A stretch of 64,000 nt of DNA from Paenibacillus sp. OK003 (GTDB lineage Bacteria; Bacillota; Bacilli; Paenibacillales; Paenibacillaceae), in the NCBI RefSeq assembly GCF_900109515.1, contig NZ_FOBD01000020.1:1-64000 (forward strand), written 5' to 3'. The notes beneath the pieces were generated by a model that made no database searches, was not told the DNA's origin, and worked only from the letters and a program-made list of their open reading frames with translations. This document shows, piece after piece, positions 1 to 7,944 of this stretch (the first letter of the stretch is position 1; the number at the start of each line of letters is the position of its first letter). A program made the translations under genes and the position numbers.

Positions 1-33
1 CAAAGAGCAAACTGGAAATTCACAAGGCGTTCG

Positions 34-53
34 CCAGTTCCCTCGGGAACTGG
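34..53. other. Perfect short hairpin before the first gene
   Basis: CCAGTTCC and GGAACTGG flank a four-base loop. No T-run follows on the plus strand, so this may be part of a terminator for a gene outside the window or a leader structure of the next gene. Little more can be said. Confidence 0.4.
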
Positions 54-103
54 TAATTCAGTCAAAACTGCCTTCAAAAAATACTATACGAGGAGAAACG
101 ACG

Positions 104-910
104 ATGAATTCAATTTCACCTGCCTCCAAAAGCAGCTTCACCCCCGGGAGCCAAGTCTCCAGCAGAGATAAGGAAATTCAGGGACTTATGCAGCAGAAGG
201 TCAGGCTTAATGAAGAAGTACAAGCTGTAAAATCCAATGATGAACTGGACACCAAGACCAAGGCAGCACGAATTAAATCATTAACGAGTTCCATTACGCA
301 AATTGATACCCAAATCGCTCAGATCAAAGCAGAAGAAATGGAGGAAAAGAACAAATCAAAACAGCCTGAGAAGACCAAAGAACAACAGCCTCAGCGCAAT
401 GACGAAGCTCAACCCCCATCCATGGACCATCTAATTAAGCACAGTCAGACTTACGATCAGTTAGGTAAACTGGTCGGTTTGCGAGATCGCATGAACAGCT
501 CCATACAGACCATTGAAGGTGAAACCAAGTTTGACCGACTGGTTCTGGAGATTAATGCTGGAAATGATGCTGGCAAATCGATGATGCTTGAAAATGCTGA
601 ACGTACCGTATTCCAGAAAAAAAGAGAAGTTGTTCAGGACATCAGCTCCCAAATGAGCAAAGTAGGTCAGAAAATTGGAGAACTGATAAAAGAGATACAT
701 CAGCCTGAACCAAAAGAATCGGTTTCGTCTCCTACACCTTCATCCTCTGCGGAAAAGGAAAATCAGGAAGTTGTTAAAGGAAATAAGGCTGAAAATAAAT
801 CGAAAATTACCAATGATACGCAGAATGATAAAGACCCAGGAAAAATTCAAGAGACGCAATCAAATGCATCCCCTGCCCATTCCTTTACATCGCTCGACAT
901 TCGGGTTTGA
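104..910 (+). CDS. FlxA-like coiled-coil protein
   Basis: This is a 268-residue, highly charged protein with no signal peptide or membrane segment. Residues about 20-95 and 120-200 are rich in Glu, Lys and Gln with heptad-like spacing and are probably coiled coil. They include a repeated pattern of ITQIDTQIAQIKAEE type, as in FlxA-like proteins. The last 65 residues are low-complexity (Ser, Pro, Glu, Asn, Lys) and probably disordered. A GAGGAG ribosome site at 90-95 lies eight bases before the ATG. FlxA-like proteins have no firm biochemical role. The name rests on the general look of the N-terminal half and is uncertain. The gene stands alone on the plus strand facing a minus-strand neighbour. 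Confidence 0.6.
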   Translation: MNSISPASKSSFTPGSQVSSRDKEIQGLMQQKVRLNEEVQAVKSNDELDTKTKAARIKSLTSSITQIDTQIAQIKAEEMEEKNKSKQPEKTKEQQPQRNDEAQPPSMDHLIKHSQTYDQLGKLVGLRDRMNSSIQTIEGETKFDRLVLEINAGNDAGKSMMLENAERTVFQKKREVVQDISSQMSKVGQKIGELIKEIHQPEPKESVSSPTPSSSAEKENQEVVKGNKAENKSKITNDTQNDKDPGKIQETQSNASPAHSFTSLDIRV

Positions 911-946
911 ACAGGTGACAGAGGTGATATGTAGTTTCAGACCATA

Positions 947-1447
947 TTAAAAAATGAATGTTGATTCACCATATATTTTTTTATAGTAGGCATATGTCTG
1001 AGCATAATCTAAAAAAGCTCCCGACAGCTTTCGAAGCACATAACGATCATTCTGCAACAAATAATGAGCACTGGCTGCGTTCTTGAACAAAAATACGAGC
1101 TCATTGTCGGAAACAAATTGGTCCACATTTATTCCACTGCTAAGAATGAAGCGCTGCAGATCTTCATAAAGTCCAATAGTATACTTATGAGCATCATTTG
1201 TAGAAAAGAAGAAATCTAAGCTGTCACTATGATAAGAACCGTTCTTAGTAAAAGTGACATTCGCTGACCAGCCATCAAAATCAAAAGTTAGTACTTCTTC
1301 ACTCTTACTTAACCATTGCTCATCTGAATGTTTTCTTAAATTATCAATATGAACTATTTCTTGACCAAAATAACTCATCAAATTACCTGCTTCAAGATAC
1401 TTAGAAAAGATTAGTTGTGAAATTTCAGATTTATTCAGTAAATCCAT
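947..1447 (-). CDS. Hypothetical protein, AT-rich orphan
   Basis: This encodes a 166-residue, probably cytoplasmic protein rich in aromatic residues (many Phe and Tyr) with no motif I recognise. It has no signal peptide or membrane helix. The gene is visibly richer in A and T than its neighbours, which suggests recent acquisition. The AAAGGAG sequence directly abuts the ATG with no spacer. Either translation starts poorly there or the real start lies further in, for example at a TTG-ATG pair about 22 codons downstream. It is convergent with the FlxA-like gene and sits downstream of spo0A, behind that gene's terminator. No function is proposed. Confidence 0.6.
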   Translation of the reverse strand: MDLLNKSEISQLIFSKYLEAGNLMSYFGQEIVHIDNLRKHSDEQWLSKSEEVLTFDFDGWSANVTFTKNGSYHSDSLDFFFSTNDAHKYTIGLYEDLQRFILSSGINVDQFVSDNELVFLFKNAASAHYLLQNDRYVLRKLSGAFLDYAQTYAYYKKIYGESTFIF

Positions 1448-1532
1448 CTCCTTTGCACTTCTTTTAAAGCATTAAAATTTATTTCATTATAACAGGAGTA
1501 GAGGTTGTAAATGCCTCCTACATGTATAAAAA

Positions 1533-1574
1533 AACCGTTACAAAAAGGCTATTTTAAGCCGGATTGTAACGGTT
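1533..1574 (-). terminator. Rho-independent terminator of spo0A
   Basis: AACCGTTACAA and TTGTAACGGTT form an 11-bp perfect stem. On the minus strand the stem is followed by seven T residues. It lies about 80 bases after the spo0A stop codon. Confidence 0.85.
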
Positions 1575-1652
1575 CTTTAGGTTGAATTATTTATGTTAAA
1601 TCATAAAGTTCAATCTGCTCATAATCAAGAATTGTTTTCATTCCTGATCCTT

Positions 1653-2468
1653 TCAGGACACCTTATGCTCAATTCTAAGCTTGTCAGCAACCATCGCGAT
1701 GAACTCGGAATTCGTCGGTTTCGACTTACTGATGTTGATCGTATAGCCAAACAGGTGGCTGATGCTGTCGATGTTGCCACGTGTCCAAGCCACTTCAATG
1801 GCATGACGGATGGCACGTTCGACGCGAGACGGCGTTGTTTTGAACTTTTCGGCAATCGCTGGGTACAGGGTTTTGGTGATAGCACCCAAAATTTCGATAT
1901 TGTTATACACCATCGTGATGGCTTCGCGCAAATACTGATATCCTTTAATATGCGCAGGAACGCCGATTTCATGTATGATGGACGTAATGCTTGCATCCAA
2001 ATTTTTGTGTTTACCCATCGGTACCACGTTGGACTTGTTCATAAACATCGAGGAACCGCCACCACCACCTGTGGAGATTGTGGTTTGTGTGCCAACCAGT
2101 TGACGTACACGATTCGCGAGCACTTCCATGTCAAACGGTTTCAGGATGTAATAAGAAGCCCCGAGTTGCACGGCACGCTGCGTGATATTCTCTTGTCCGA
2201 AAGCCGTAAGCATAATGACTTTGGGCTGTGGAGACAGATTCAGGTTGCGCAGACGCTCCAGTACACCAAGTCCATCCAGGTGAGGCATAATAATATCCAG
2301 AATCAGTACATCTGGTACATCGCGAGTCTGCTCCAGCAACTGAAGCACTTCTTCTCCATTGTAAGCAATTCCAGTTACTTCCATATCTTCCTGTTCGGAT
2401 ATATATTCGGCAAGCAAATTCGTAAATTCACGATTATCATCGGCCAGCAATACCTCAATTTTCTGCAA
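1653..2468 (-). CDS. spo0A: Spo0A, master regulator of sporulation
   Basis: This response regulator receives phosphate from the sporulation phosphorelay and binds 0A boxes to start sporulation. The receiver domain has the acidic pair Asp10-Asp11, the phosphoacceptor Asp58 in DIIMPHLDG and Lys110 in YILKPFD. A Gly/Ser linker leads to the DNA-binding domain, whose recognition region reads [15 protein letters not shown], nearly identical to B. subtilis. I chose a TTG start because AAAGGAGG at 2477-2484 lies eight bases before it and because the protein then begins [12 protein letters not shown] like its homologues (271 residues). An in-frame ATG at 2507 adds 13 residues and places the ribosome site inside the gene. 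Confidence 0.97.
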   Translation of the reverse strand: MQKIEVLLADDNREFTNLLAEYISEQEDMEVTGIAYNGEEVLQLLEQTRDVPDVLILDIIMPHLDGLGVLERLRNLNLSPQPKVIMLTAFGQENITQRAVQLGASYYILKPFDMEVLANRVRQLVGTQTTISTGGGGGSSMFMNKSNVVPMGKHKNLDASITSIIHEIGVPAHIKGYQYLREAITMVYNNIEILGAITKTLYPAIAEKFKTTPSRVERAIRHAIEVAWTRGNIDSISHLFGYTINISKSKPTNSEFIAMVADKLRIEHKVS

Positions 2469-2525
2469 AACGGTATCCTCCTTTAATTTAAACATCGTTT
2501 CGTACATTTCCTTACAGGTTAAATT

Positions 2526-2643
2526 TTCGACACAGGGGAGGAAATTCCTTCTGTCGAAAATTATTTTTCTTTATTTTTTTTTCGCGTTGCTATATAATAA
2601 ATAATTTATTTCATTATCCGATATTATATGTTTCTATTCGACA
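2526..2643 (-). promoter_or_regulatory. spo0A control region: three 0A boxes and a sigma-H-like promoter
   Basis: The 0A-box core TGTCGAA occurs on the minus strand at 2526-2532 and 2637-2643 and on the plus strand at 2552-2558. The first and third of these by position (2526 and 2552) belong to a perfect 9-bp inverted repeat, TTTTCGACA and TGTCGAAAA. Between them, GAAGGAATT (2543-2551) and GTCGAAA (2525-2531) stand 11 bases apart on the minus strand, close to the sigma-H pattern RNAGGAWWW-N11/12-RNNGAAT. This fits the known autoregulated sigma-H promoter of B. subtilis spo0A. The promoter itself is inferred. Confidence 0.65.
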
Positions 2644-2682
2644 AAAAAACCTTAAGGAGGTTAACCCGCCTTAAGGTTTTTT
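2644..2682 (-). terminator. spoIVB terminator, stem overlapping the coding end
   Basis: CCTTAAGG occurs twice (2650-2657 and 2669-2676), flanked by A and T runs, so the stem reaches 14 bp. On the minus strand it ends in seven T residues. The promoter-proximal arm encodes the last residues of SpoIVB. Confidence 0.85.
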
Positions 2683-3992
2683 GCATGTTCCTTCTTCATC
2701 ATGACTCCTGCATCTTGTAACATCCACTCAATGAAGCAGCCATAACCTGATTTCGGATCATTCACGAAGACATGGGTCACGGCACCAATCAGTTTTCCAT
2801 TTTGCACAATAGGGCTGCCACTCATGCCTTGTACAATGCCTCCGGTCTTATCCAGCAGCTTCGGATCTGTGATTCGAAGCACCAGACCTTTGGTTGCTGG
2901 TTCGGATTGGTCTGCGACGTGAACAATATCAATCGAGAAACGTTCCACCTGCTGGCCCTCAACGACTGTGAGGATTTCTGCAGGACCTTCTTTGACTTCA
3001 TGGGAGAATGCAACGGGAATGCCTTTGGAATACAAGCTATGTTCAGGATTACCGGACATTTTACCAAAGATACCAAAAGCCGTATTGCGTTCAATATTGC
3101 CCAAAATTTTGCTTTCTTTCAGGAAATGAGCTCTTTTTTCACCTGGGTCACCGGATTCACTCTTAGAGATCGACGTTACATTAGACTGAACAATCTGACC
3201 ACTGCCAACGACGATGGAGGTCTGCGTGTTCATATCCGTAATGACATGGCCCAGTGCGCCATATACGCCTTGGTCCGGAGCATAGAAGGTTAAAGTCCCT
3301 ACACCTGCTGCGGAGTCACGAATGTACAATCCAAGCCTCCAGGCTTTATCTTCCGCATCATAAGCCGGTGTCAGACGCGTCTTAACCGTTTCTTTGCCGC
3401 GTTTTAATAAAACATCAATTCCTTTTTTGCTCTTACCTGCAAGCTCAACAGCTTCCGCTACACCCGATACACCATCAAGACGTTTACCGTCCATGTGGGT
3501 AATCAGATCTCCAAGCTTGATGCCTGCTGATTCTCCAGGGGATACACGTTCATCCTGTCCAGAACGGACAAGATGGTGCCCTACAACCAGAATACCTGCA
3601 GATTTTACTTTGACGCCAATGGTTTGTCCCCCGGGTACTACACGCAAATCCGGAATCACGTTTACGTTAACCGTTTTTACCGGAATTTTGCCCCACAACT
3701 TCAACGTTAATTTGGCATGTCCCGTTTGTTGGGGATGAAGATGCAAAGGTTGTTGCTTCGTGACGTGGACCGCAGTTTCCTTTCCATCAAAACCGACGAT
3801 GTCAGGACGATCCACAACAGCGCTTGAAGCAGCCGGTACAGCGAGATGAACGTCAGCCTGCCTGCCTTCAAAAACCTGAAGTTCATCAGGCAATGAAGCA
3901 TAACTTTGCACAGGCTGAATGGCCTGGCTGATCACACATAGAAAGAAGGCAAATAAAAGACCTAGCAATTTCTTCCTGAGGGGGGAATTCAA
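2661..3992 (-). CDS. spoIVB: SpoIVB signalling serine peptidase
   Basis: SpoIVB is secreted from the forespore and triggers SpoIVFB-dependent processing of pro-sigma-K. The 443-residue product starts with a signal anchor (KKLLGLLFAFFLCVISQAI). A PDZ domain follows at about 135-225 (GIKLGDLITHMDGK), then an S55 peptidase domain with the serine motif GMSGSP (first Ser is residue 391) and GYGCFIEWML, closely matching B. subtilis. The start is TTG: an in-frame TGA three codons upstream closes the frame, and AAAGGGAG lies 11 bases before. It sits upstream of spo0A as in B. subtilis, with its own terminator between them. Confidence 0.95.
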   Translation of the reverse strand: MNSPLRKKLLGLLFAFFLCVISQAIQPVQSYASLPDELQVFEGRQADVHLAVPAASSAVVDRPDIVGFDGKETAVHVTKQQPLHLHPQQTGHAKLTLKLWGKIPVKTVNVNVIPDLRVVPGGQTIGVKVKSAGILVVGHHLVRSGQDERVSPGESAGIKLGDLITHMDGKRLDGVSGVAEAVELAGKSKKGIDVLLKRGKETVKTRLTPAYDAEDKAWRLGLYIRDSAAGVGTLTFYAPDQGVYGALGHVITDMNTQTSIVVGSGQIVQSNVTSISKSESGDPGEKRAHFLKESKILGNIERNTAFGIFGKMSGNPEHSLYSKGIPVAFSHEVKEGPAEILTVVEGQQVERFSIDIVHVADQSEPATKGLVLRITDPKLLDKTGGIVQGMSGSPIVQNGKLIGAVTHVFVNDPKSGYGCFIEWMLQDAGVMMKKEHAKNLKAG

Positions 3993-4112
3993 TGGCTGTC
4001 ACACTCCCTTTGCTTCTTTCGCTTGACGAAAGGTGGTCGCCAATTGCGTACCTATAAGATAACCTCGCCCCCAGGCTTTTATTACTGTCAATCATTACGC
4101 CAGCCGCTCGTT

Positions 4113-5831
4113 TCACCCTTTTTTGGCTTCCGCCAAATTCAGCATTTCCTGTGCATGATGCAGCGTTTTTTCTGTAATTTCCACACCGCCCAGCATACGT
4201 GCCAATTCCTTCACTCTGCCTTCGTCTGACAGCGACTCCACTTGTGTCATCGTGCGCCCGTCATAAACATGTTTTTCGATGAGATACTGATGATCTGCCA
4301 TACAAGCCACTTGTGGCAAGTGAGTAATTGAGAAAACTTGGCAAGTGGAAGACAGACGGTATAATTTCTCCGCAATGGATTGTGCTGCTCTTCCGCTCAC
4401 ACCTGTATCCACCTCGTCAAAGATCAACACCGGAATCCGGTCATGACGTGCGAATATACTCTTCATCGCCAGCATCATTCGGGACAACTCACCACCGGAA
4501 GCAATCTTGCCGAGCGGACGTAAAGGCTCACCTGGATTCGGAGAAATCAGGAACTCCGCATTATCTGCACCCTGACGCGTAAGACGAATGCGACGCCCAT
4601 TCCATTCAATCCCTTTTGCATCTTCATAAGGAGTAATCTGAACTCGTAACGTAGTTCTCTCCATCTGCAGATCCTTCAGCTCACTTTCCACCTGCGCTGC
4701 AAGTTCCTCTGCACATTGTTTACGAACACGGCTAAGTTCCTCGGCGGACTCCATGACTAATTTGAGCAATTTGTCACGTTCATTACGCAGCTTCTCCAGA
4801 CGTTCATCTTTGTTCTCCAGCTGGTCGGTTTCATGGCTAATTTGTTCATAATAATTCAAAATAAGTTCCACACTGTCACCGTATTTCCGTCTGAGGCCAG
4901 AAATCAGATTCAGTCGCTGTTCCACTTCTTCCAATCTACCCGGGTTAAATTCGATCTTTTCCCGATAATCACGCAACTGAAACGTGGCATCTTCCAGCTG
5001 ATAAAATGCAGACTGAAGCTGTTCAACAATAGGCTGCAATCCTTTGCTGTCATATCCCGATATATCTTCAATTCTTGATAGCGCGATACTTACAGCTTCT
5101 AACCCACGTTGACCACTAAGCAGTTCATATGCACCAGCAACACTGTCCATCATTTTCTCGCTATGGGATAGTTTGACCCGTTCTTCTCCGAGTAATTCAT
5201 CCTCACCCAGCGTTAGAGAAGCAGCTGCAATCTCTTCAAGTTGAAAACGATACATGTCCAGCAATTGATATGCACGTTGACTGGATTCCTGAAGTGCTCG
5301 CAGTTCTTTTTCCGCCGTAATAAATTTACTGTAGCGTTCCTGATATACCGTTTTGACTGGACCGATGATTGCTGCCCCGTATGTATCCAGAAGCCCCAGA
5401 TGACTTTCTGCGCGCAACAAACTTTGATGTTCATGCTGTCCATGAATATTAATTAATTTTTCTCCGACTTCACGGAGCATCGTTAAATTGACCAATTGGC
5501 CGTTAATACGAGATGTACTTTTGCCTTGAGTATTCAGTTCCCGGCGAATCACGAGATGCTCCTCAGGCTCACAATGGATACCAAGCTTCTCTAGCGTTTC
5601 CCATACCGGATGGCTTGGCTCCATTTCAAACAGAGCCTCCATCTCGGCCTTCTCGCATCCATAACGGATCAGATCGGCAGAGCTTCGTCCACCTGCAATC
5701 AGACCCAAAGCATCAATAATGATCGATTTACCCGCTCCTGTCTCACCAGACAAGACATGGAATCCCGGGTGGAAAACCACATCAACTTCTTCTACAACAG
5801 CCAGATTACGAATCGATAATGTAACTAACAT
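4113..5831 (-). CDS. recN: RecN, DNA double-strand break repair ATPase
   Basis: RecN is an SMC-like protein recruited early to double-strand breaks. The 572-residue product has the Walker A motif GETGAGKS at 29-36, central coiled coils (about 150-380), and near the C-terminus the signature IASGGELSRMMLA with the Walker B motif PVLIFDEVDTGVSG. The start at 5831 was preferred to an ATG nine codons upstream because GGAGGTG (5841-5847) lies nine bases before it and the protein then begins MLVTLSIRNLAVVE, the usual RecN N-terminus. It follows argR as in B. subtilis and may be co-transcribed with it. Confidence 0.96.
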   Translation of the reverse strand: MLVTLSIRNLAVVEEVDVVFHPGFHVLSGETGAGKSIIIDALGLIAGGRSSADLIRYGCEKAEMEALFEMEPSHPVWETLEKLGIHCEPEEHLVIRRELNTQGKSTSRINGQLVNLTMLREVGEKLINIHGQHEHQSLLRAESHLGLLDTYGAAIIGPVKTVYQERYSKFITAEKELRALQESSQRAYQLLDMYRFQLEEIAAASLTLGEDELLGEERVKLSHSEKMMDSVAGAYELLSGQRGLEAVSIALSRIEDISGYDSKGLQPIVEQLQSAFYQLEDATFQLRDYREKIEFNPGRLEEVEQRLNLISGLRRKYGDSVELILNYYEQISHETDQLENKDERLEKLRNERDKLLKLVMESAEELSRVRKQCAEELAAQVESELKDLQMERTTLRVQITPYEDAKGIEWNGRRIRLTRQGADNAEFLISPNPGEPLRPLGKIASGGELSRMMLAMKSIFARHDRIPVLIFDEVDTGVSGRAAQSIAEKLYRLSSTCQVFSITHLPQVACMADHQYLIEKHVYDGRTMTQVESLSDEGRVKELARMLGGVEITEKTLHHAQEMLNLAEAKKG

Positions 5832-5888
5832 CTGCAAAAACACCTCCGGATGACTCACTCAGAAATTATGTTTTTGAACCATTATGTT

Positions 5889-6338
5889 CTAGGAAATATA
5901 ACCCATAATCCGCTCAATTACGGTCACGCTGTTACTTTCCGTCCGGCAGATGATGAGTATGGTATCATCTCCACAGATGGTGCCCATCACTTCCGTCCAC
6001 TCAATATTATCGAGCAAGGCAGCAATGGAGTTAGCTGTGCCAGGCAAACACTTCATCACAACCAGATTGTTTGTATGATCAATGTGTAAGAAGTTGTCCA
6101 CGAGGGCACGTTTCAGTTTCTGAATCGGATTATATCGTTGGTCTGTAGGCAGTGAATACTTATATCGTCCATCATCCATGGGGATTTTGATTAAAAGAAG
6201 CTCCTTAATATCCCGGGATACCGTGGCTTGAGTCACCTGAAATCCGGATTTACGTAAAGCTTCAACCAGATCATCCTGGGTTTCAATTTCGTTTTGACTA
6301 ATGATTTCACGTATCTTAATGTGTCGTTGACCTTTCAT
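5889..6338 (-). CDS. argR: Arginine repressor ArgR/AhrC
   Basis: This hexameric, arginine-responsive regulator represses arginine synthesis and activates catabolism. The 149-residue length is exactly that of the family. An N-terminal winged helix ([24 protein letters not shown]) is followed by a C-terminal oligomerisation domain with the arginine-binding motif [19 protein letters not shown] lies close before the ATG. Its place between tlyA and recN is conserved in Bacillus. No arginine genes lie in the window, so it acts elsewhere in the genome. Confidence 0.96.
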   Translation of the reverse strand: MKGQRHIKIREIISQNEIETQDDLVEALRKSGFQVTQATVSRDIKELLLIKIPMDDGRYKYSLPTDQRYNPIQKLKRALVDNFLHIDHTNNLVVMKCLPGTANSIAALLDNIEWTEVMGTICGDDTILIICRTESNSVTVIERIMGYIS

Positions 6339-6460
6339 ACATGCCTCCAGTTAAAAGTTCAATGTATTGCAATGAAACAGCTAATTCAAATCCATAACGT
6401 TTGCCATCCTGCAATTCGTTCATTCTGTATATAAACAACTTTCAGGTTTCATAATTACCC

Positions 6461-6949
6461 TTAGTCCAGATCATCTCCATCGTAAACATCTTCCTGATAG
6501 TCCATGAGCCTGATTACCTTGATATCCGATTCCTCCATGTCTACATACAGCAACCCTTCACAGCCGGGATATAACAATAAATAATACAGGAAGCGGTCTC
6601 GCAGGGATGGCCCAGTAAGTTCAAGAGGTTGTCTGCGACGGGACGTCTTCACCAAATATCTCTCATCATCACGCTCTGCTACATAATCAATGAACAGCCT
6701 ACTGTAATAAACGGATTCATTCGCTTCAAAGGCTAAAGGAATTTTCATTTTACCTCCGATGACTTCATATCCTTCCGCTTCAAGCAGATCCACTGCGGGT
6801 GTATCCTGAATTTCTGCATTCAGTTGCATACCCGACAAGCTTACCGGAATCGGACGATTAACCCAATTCCGAAAGCCAAAGAACAGCCATATAATCAAGC
6901 AGACAGCAAGTACACCAATAACCATTGTGTCATATTGCCCATCCATCAT
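6461..6949 (-). CDS. Single-pass membrane protein of unknown function
   Basis: The product has 162 residues. One membrane segment at about 9-26 (VIGVLAVCLIIWLFFGF) is followed by a soluble, probably cytoplasmic domain with many acidic residues at the C-terminus (EDVYDGDDLD). I do not recognise a family. The ATG-ATG start follows GAGGTG. It lies between tlyA and argR, which are adjacent in B. subtilis, so it is an addition to the conserved cluster. It is same-strand with both and may be co-transcribed. Confidence 0.75.
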   Translation of the reverse strand: MMDGQYDTMVIGVLAVCLIIWLFFGFRNWVNRPIPVSLSGMQLNAEIQDTPAVDLLEAEGYEVIGGKMKIPLAFEANESVYYSRLFIDYVAERDDERYLVKTSRRRQPLELTGPSLRDRFLYYLLLYPGCEGLLYVDMEESDIKVIRLMDYQEDVYDGDDLD

Positions 6950-7030
6950 CGCTCACCTCGAAGACATATTCGAGATTCGACAACTGATTTCCTGTTAGGA
7001 TGTCACCTTTCCAGCGAAAAGAAACCCATC

Positions 7031-7876
7031 CTATGATGAGTTTCCTGTAAAAGTATGAGCAGCTTCCATTGCAACTTGATCTGCAAGTGCATCAAGTGAA
7101 GCCTGAACGTTCTCTTGTTGTGTTGCCTCTGGTTCTTCCAGACGCCAGTGAGCGAGAAATTCGATATTGCCTTCTCCGCCTGTAATCGGCGAAAATGTTA
7201 AACCTTTTAGCTTTAATCCAAGTTCATTAGCGAAACGAAGCATCGTCTGCAAAACGTCCTTGTGAACCTTCGTATCACGAACGACGCCAGACTTGCCAAC
7301 TTTCTCACGACCTGCTTCGAACTGGGGTTTTATTAACGCTACAATATCTGCCGGTTGCTTCAGAAGTGCCAGCAACGGCGGCAAAATAATTCTCAGCGAA
7401 ATAAAAGATACATCGATACTGGCAAAATTCGGCACAGGTCCATGTAGATCTTCTGGAGTCACATAACGAAAATTGGTTCTTTCCATTACAGTAACCCTTT
7501 CATCATTACGAAGGGACCAATCCAGCTGGTTGTAACCTACATCGATGGCATATACATGAGATGCACCATGCTGTAGGGCGCAATCGGTAAAACCGCCAGT
7601 GGATGAACCGATATCGAGCATTACAAGTCCATTCATATCGAGATCGAAGTGACGGATCGCTTTTTCAAGCTTTAATCCACCTCTGCCGACATAGGGATGT
7701 ACGGAACCCTTTACTTTAAGTTCGGCTTCCCGTGGAATCTTCATGCCTGCTTTTTCAATCCGCTCATTGTTGGCATATACCAGTCCAGCCATGATTGCAG
7801 CTTTTGCCTTCTCGCGACTTTCGTAATATCCCTGCTCAACCAGCAGAACATCAATTCGTTCTTTCGGGAGTGACAT
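7031..7876 (-). CDS. tlyA: TlyA-family rRNA methyltransferase (YqxC type)
   Basis: TlyA proteins carry out 2'-O-methylation of cytidine in rRNA in mycobacteria. In Bacillus the YqxC role is inferred. The 281-residue product has an N-terminal S4 RNA-binding domain (RIDVLLVEQGYYESREKAKAAI) and an FtsJ-like Rossmann methyltransferase domain with the SAM motif LDIGSSTGGFTDC and DVGYNQLDW. AGGAG lies six bases before the ATG. It follows dxs closely in the order dxs-tlyA-argR-recN, as in B. subtilis. Known members were also called haemolysins on weak grounds, and that role is not supported here. Confidence 0.9.
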   Translation of the reverse strand: MSLPKERIDVLLVEQGYYESREKAKAAIMAGLVYANNERIEKAGMKIPREAELKVKGSVHPYVGRGGLKLEKAIRHFDLDMNGLVMLDIGSSTGGFTDCALQHGASHVYAIDVGYNQLDWSLRNDERVTVMERTNFRYVTPEDLHGPVPNFASIDVSFISLRIILPPLLALLKQPADIVALIKPQFEAGREKVGKSGVVRDTKVHKDVLQTMLRFANELGLKLKGLTFSPITGGEGNIEFLAHWRLEEPEATQQENVQASLDALADQVAMEAAHTFTGNSS

Positions 7877-7944
7877 GTCTTTCTCCTATCATGAAGTAAT
7901 CCTAATTAATCAATCATGTGTTCCAGTTTCTCTAATCGTTCCAG

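Noticed and set aside
1593-2486. A 297-codon plus-strand frame opposite spo0A
   Set aside because: It is the complement of a highly conserved gene and starts inside the spo0A terminator region.
5876-5889. A LexA-like box GAAC-N6-GTTC upstream of recN
   Set aside because: The Bacillus LexA box has a four-base centre; this one has six, and it overlaps the end of argR.
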